NCBI GenBank assembly: GCA_910575265.1
Contig: CAJTEA010000004.1
Coordinates: 143,275-207,274, forward strand
DNA: 64,000 nucleotides
Direction of reading: 5' to 3'
DNA from: Oscillospiraceae bacterium
GTDB lineage: Bacteria; Bacillota; Clostridia; Oscillospirales; Oscillospiraceae
The notes under the pieces are model-generated. The model was not told the DNA's origin, ran no database searches, and worked only from the letters and a program-made list of their open reading frames with translations. A program made the translations under genes and the position numbers. Numbering within the stretch: the first letter of the stretch is position 1; each line of letters opens with the position of its first letter. This document shows, one piece after another, positions 61,978-64,000 of this stretch.

Positions 61978-62742
61978 TTATTCCTTGCTATACTTGTCAT
62001 AGCGGCACTGCTCAAATACAGTGTTCCCCAACAGTGTAATCGCCTGCGCAGGGCATAAGCTGACGCAGCGATAACACATTGTGCAGCGATCTCCCGCTGC
62101 TGCTTTGTGATTCTTTAGGGTGATGTTTCCCATCGGGCATATCCGGGCACATAGTCCGCAGCCCACACAGGCTTCACTGATTTTCAGCTTATCAGAGTAG
62201 TCCTTCGTCTTGCCATAATACCATAGGCGCTGACCCAAGAGGCCTGCCGCTCTGTTATAAAAGTTTAAGCCATCCCTTGGGTATTTGCCTTGCTTGATCT
62301 CCCGCGCGCATTTTTCAATCTTTCTGTCTGCCGCTTTTATGATCTCCCGATTTTTTTCAACAGATCTTTTCAGCAGCTTCACATCGCAAATCGAATCAGG
62401 CATACAGATATGTAGGCCGCCAACGATACTCGCGCCACACTTTTTCAATAACCGTGCGGAACATCCTGCTCCATCCCCGCTGAACAATCCCATTGTGGCA
62501 ACACAAAGCACTTTTTTGTTTTTCCAAAGTTCCGAATGGTCTTTGATAAAGTTCTGTACCATAACTGGCGCATTGGAGAATTGAACGGGGTATGCCAATA
62601 CAATAAACTCGTGCTGGGATAATAAACGCACAGTTTCTTTTCCCTCAATGGGAACTGCCCGCGCGGTTTCATCCAATAAATAAATCAGCTTTTCGATACA
62701 GTGTTTTGTGTTCCCTGTTCCACTTAAATACACGCCAATCAT
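61978..62742 (-). CDS. EFR1 family ferredoxin (flavodoxin-ferredoxin)
   Basis: A 254-aa redox protein. Residues 1-~150 form a flavodoxin-like domain (GVYLSGTGNTKHCIEKLIYL; FVLAYPVQFSNAPVMVQNF-type loop). Residues ~190-240 hold two 4Fe-4S motifs: CVGCGLCARICPMGN and CTMCYRCVSLCPAQ. This order matches the EFR1 family of Clostridia, thought to shuttle electrons; the partner is unknown. Start at ATG 62742. Confidence 0.88.
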   Translation of the reverse strand: MIGVYLSGTGNTKHCIEKLIYLLDETARAVPIEGKETVRLLSQHEFIVLAYPVQFSNAPVMVQNFIKDHSELWKNKKVLCVATMGLFSGDGAGCSARLLKKCGASIVGGLHICMPDSICDVKLLKRSVEKNREIIKAADRKIEKCAREIKQGKYPRDGLNFYNRAAGLLGQRLWYYGKTKDYSDKLKISEACVGCGLCARICPMGNITLKNHKAAAGDRCTMCYRCVSLCPAQAITLLGNTVFEQCRYDKYSKE

Positions 62743-62885
62743 CGCTTTTCCCCCAACGTGGATTCTTCATGCGGATACGACCAATCATTTCCCCAGCTCA
62801 CATTGTAGAAGCATGATAGAGAAAAAGCAATCAAAATTTCAAATTTATATGTAATCCAAATTTTATTTTTAAGACCAGAGTAGTA

Positions 62886-62938
62886 TTGACAAGTGGATAA
62901 GACTGTGGTAGTATATGACCGCAGCTACTACTACAGTC
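62886..62938 (+). promoter_or_regulatory. blaI-mecR1 promoter with BlaI-type operator
   Basis: TTGACA (62886-62891), a 17-bp spacer and TAGTAT (62909-62914) form the promoter. A 13-bp inverted repeat with one mismatch (GACTGTGGTAGTA at 62901-62913, TACTACTACAGTC at 62926-62938) overlaps the -10 and start site. TACTACAGT-like half-sites are typical of BlaI/MecI operators, which implies autorepression. Confidence 0.85.
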
Positions 62939-62959
62939 TTAAAAAGGAGGTGTTACCGA

Positions 62960-63319
62960 ATGGACATTAAGCTGTTTGCCTCTGAACTGAAAGTGATGTC
63001 CGTCCTTTGGCGCGATGGCGATGTTCCTGCGAAACATATCGCCAAACTGCTGACCCAGGAATTAGGCTGGAATGTAAATACCACCTATACCCTGATTAAG
63101 CGTTGCATCAAGAAAGGGGCGATTGAGCGCTCCGAGCCCGGTTTCATGTGTCACGCGCTTGTGCCGCGGGCGGAAGTACAGGAGGCGGAAACAAACGAGC
63201 TGATCGACAGGGTATATGACGGCTCCGCTGACAAGCTGTTCGCGGCTTTGCTGGGGCGAAAAAAGTTAAGCGCCGAGCAAATCGAAAAGCTGAAACAGAT
63301 TGTTGGGGATTTGGAATGA
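62960..63319 (+). CDS. BlaI/MecI/CopY family repressor
   Basis: A 119-aa winged-helix repressor, inactivated by proteolysis through its BlaR1/MecR1 partner. The start at 62960 follows AAAAAGGAGG. Family features: KLFASELKVMSVLWRDGDVP, LGWNVNTTYTLIKRCIKKGA for recognition, and a C-terminal dimerisation helix. mecR1 starts 10 bp later. With that gene interrupted, the repressor might stay constitutively bound. Confidence 0.93.
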   Translation: MDIKLFASELKVMSVLWRDGDVPAKHIAKLLTQELGWNVNTTYTLIKRCIKKGAIERSEPGFMCHALVPRAEVQEAETNELIDRVYDGSADKLFAALLGRKKLSAEQIEKLKQIVGDLE

Positions 63320-63329
63320 GGTGGTACAA

Positions 63330-64000
63330 ATGAGCCTGTCGCAAATGAGCTTCGCGGGGGCCGTGATGATTTTTGCGATCACCATCATATGCGCTCTGGC
63401 GATCAGCTTGCTGCCCAAAAAGATTTTCCTGGCGCTTTGGGGAATAGCGGTTGCGCAGCTGTTGCTCCCGTTCTCCCTCCCCTCTATGTTCAGCGTATAT
63501 TCGCTGATAGGCAATCAGGCTTCCGGGCTTGCCACAGCAAAAGTCCCACAGATTGACAAGGTATTGCCGATTGATCCGTCAGGGCAAATGGCCGCTATGC
63601 CCGTGAATGTCGGAAATACCGCAAGTATCATTTCCCTTTGGGGAGCGGTTTGGGCCGCCGGTGTGCTGGTCTGCGCTGTGGTTTTCGCAATCGCGTATTG
63701 GAAGTACCGACAGGAATTTCAAACTTCCCTGCCAGTAAAAAATGACTTCATCAAAAGCTGGCTGGACACCCACCAGCAGAAACGTCCGATTTCCATTCGA
63801 CAGTCCAGCCGGTTTTCCGCTCCACTGACTTACGGCGTATTCCGTCCCGTGATTTTATTGCCAACCCTTATACCTGCGGATGATGGCTTGTATCTCCCGC
63901 TTTTCGGCGCGGGACAGCTTTACCGGCCTGCCGCCGTTTTGCTTTCTGGACAACCGCTTTCACCTCCGTTTCCATTTGACGCTACCGCTCCAACACGGCG
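63330..64000 (+). pseudogene. BlaR1/MecR1 M56 sensor, truncated by junction
   Basis: N-terminal part of an M56 antirepressor metallopeptidase: membrane helices from MSLSQMSFAGAVMIFAITII onward, a juxtamembrane stretch and the family landmark SSRFSAPLTYGVFRPVILLP. At about 63862 homology ends abruptly, before the HEXXH zinc motif (usually ~20 residues later), and the frame runs on without sense to the window edge. The opposite strand after the junction carries a different gene start, so another element was inserted or joined here. GAGGTGG precedes the ATG. Confidence 0.75.
63855..63953 (-). pseudogene. Start of an element gene cut at the mecR1 junction
   Basis: TTG 63953, preceded by GGAGGTGAAAGCGG, opens a frame reading SRKQNGGRPVKLSRAEKREI then QAIIRRYKG before stopping at the mecR1 junction. 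The GRPxKL start is seen in small relaxosome (MobC-like) and some helix-turn-helix proteins of mobile elements; I cannot choose between them. It is probably a truncated 5' end, facing the mecR1 fragment. Confidence 0.35.

Overview
The window looks like a chromosome segment of a spore-forming, GC-rich gut Firmicute, most likely an Oscillospiraceae member of the Flavonifractor/Lawsonibacter/Intestinimonas type. The evidence is the spoIIGA-sigE pair, a FabK-type fatty-acid operon with an ACC gene set, the rpmG-secE-nusG-rplK-rplA run, GlnS, RNase M5, Mini-III and ComEC, and strong Shine-Dalgarno sequences with frequent 1-4 nt gene overlaps. The taxon is inferred from gene content and style, not from a search.

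Layout. 1-6.3 kb: the 3' part of an unknown gene, then a two-component system whose kinase and regulator flank a secreted Pro/Glu-repeat protein. 5.6-11.8 kb: a signalling island with an RsbW-like protein, a STAS antagonist, a pilin-like peptide, a SpoIIE/RsbU phosphatase, a methyltransferase-acetyltransferase fusion and a MATE transporter fused to an RsbW-like ATPase domain. 12.0-14.1 kb: recombinase debris next to spoIIGA-sigE. 14.2-22.6 kb: housekeeping genes (rnmV, holA, comEC, mrnC, rqcH, glnS). 22.6-32.3 kb: a compact twelve-gene operon, acpP-accB-accC-accD-accA-fabH-fabK-fabD-fabG-fabF-fabZ-marR, with a near-consensus promoter and a nested palindrome over the start site. 32.3-34.0 kb: relic of a mobilizable element (RepA-like ATPase, MobV-type oriT, truncated mobV). 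34.2-44.1 kb: two catabolic/transport clusters. One has LysR, an M20 amidohydrolase, a transporter and DUF554. The other has a NicX/M29-like metalloenzyme, PucR, an NCS1 permease and an M20 dipeptidase. 44.1-48.0 kb: decay zone with truncated hsdM, a fused AmrB-AmrA protein beside an internally deleted radical SAM partner, and a frameshifted orphan. 48.0-50.3 kb: ribosomal/transcription genes. 50.7-57.3 kb: CNNM/CorC, xth, metF, a chemoreceptor and the CCA-adding enzyme. 57.3-61.0 kb: nucleotidyltransferase remnant, serine recombinase, 37-aa ORF, IS481-like and IS256-like relics. 61.2-64.0 kb: DUF3795, HU, EFR1 ferredoxin, and a BlaI/MecR1 pair whose mecR1 is cut by a second element.

How it fits together. 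The FAS operon makes malonyl-CoA and then acyl-ACP from one promoter, with its likely repressor encoded last, so feedback is plausible. The 5-12 kb island holds the parts of an RsbV/RsbW/RsbU-type partner switch, but one kinase domain is attached to a transporter rather than standing alone. The element relics share a pattern: several genes (amrS, IS256 transposase, serine recombinase) have lost exactly their catalytic or metal-binding cores through internal deletions. No tRNA, rRNA, CRISPR array or confident riboswitch was seen.
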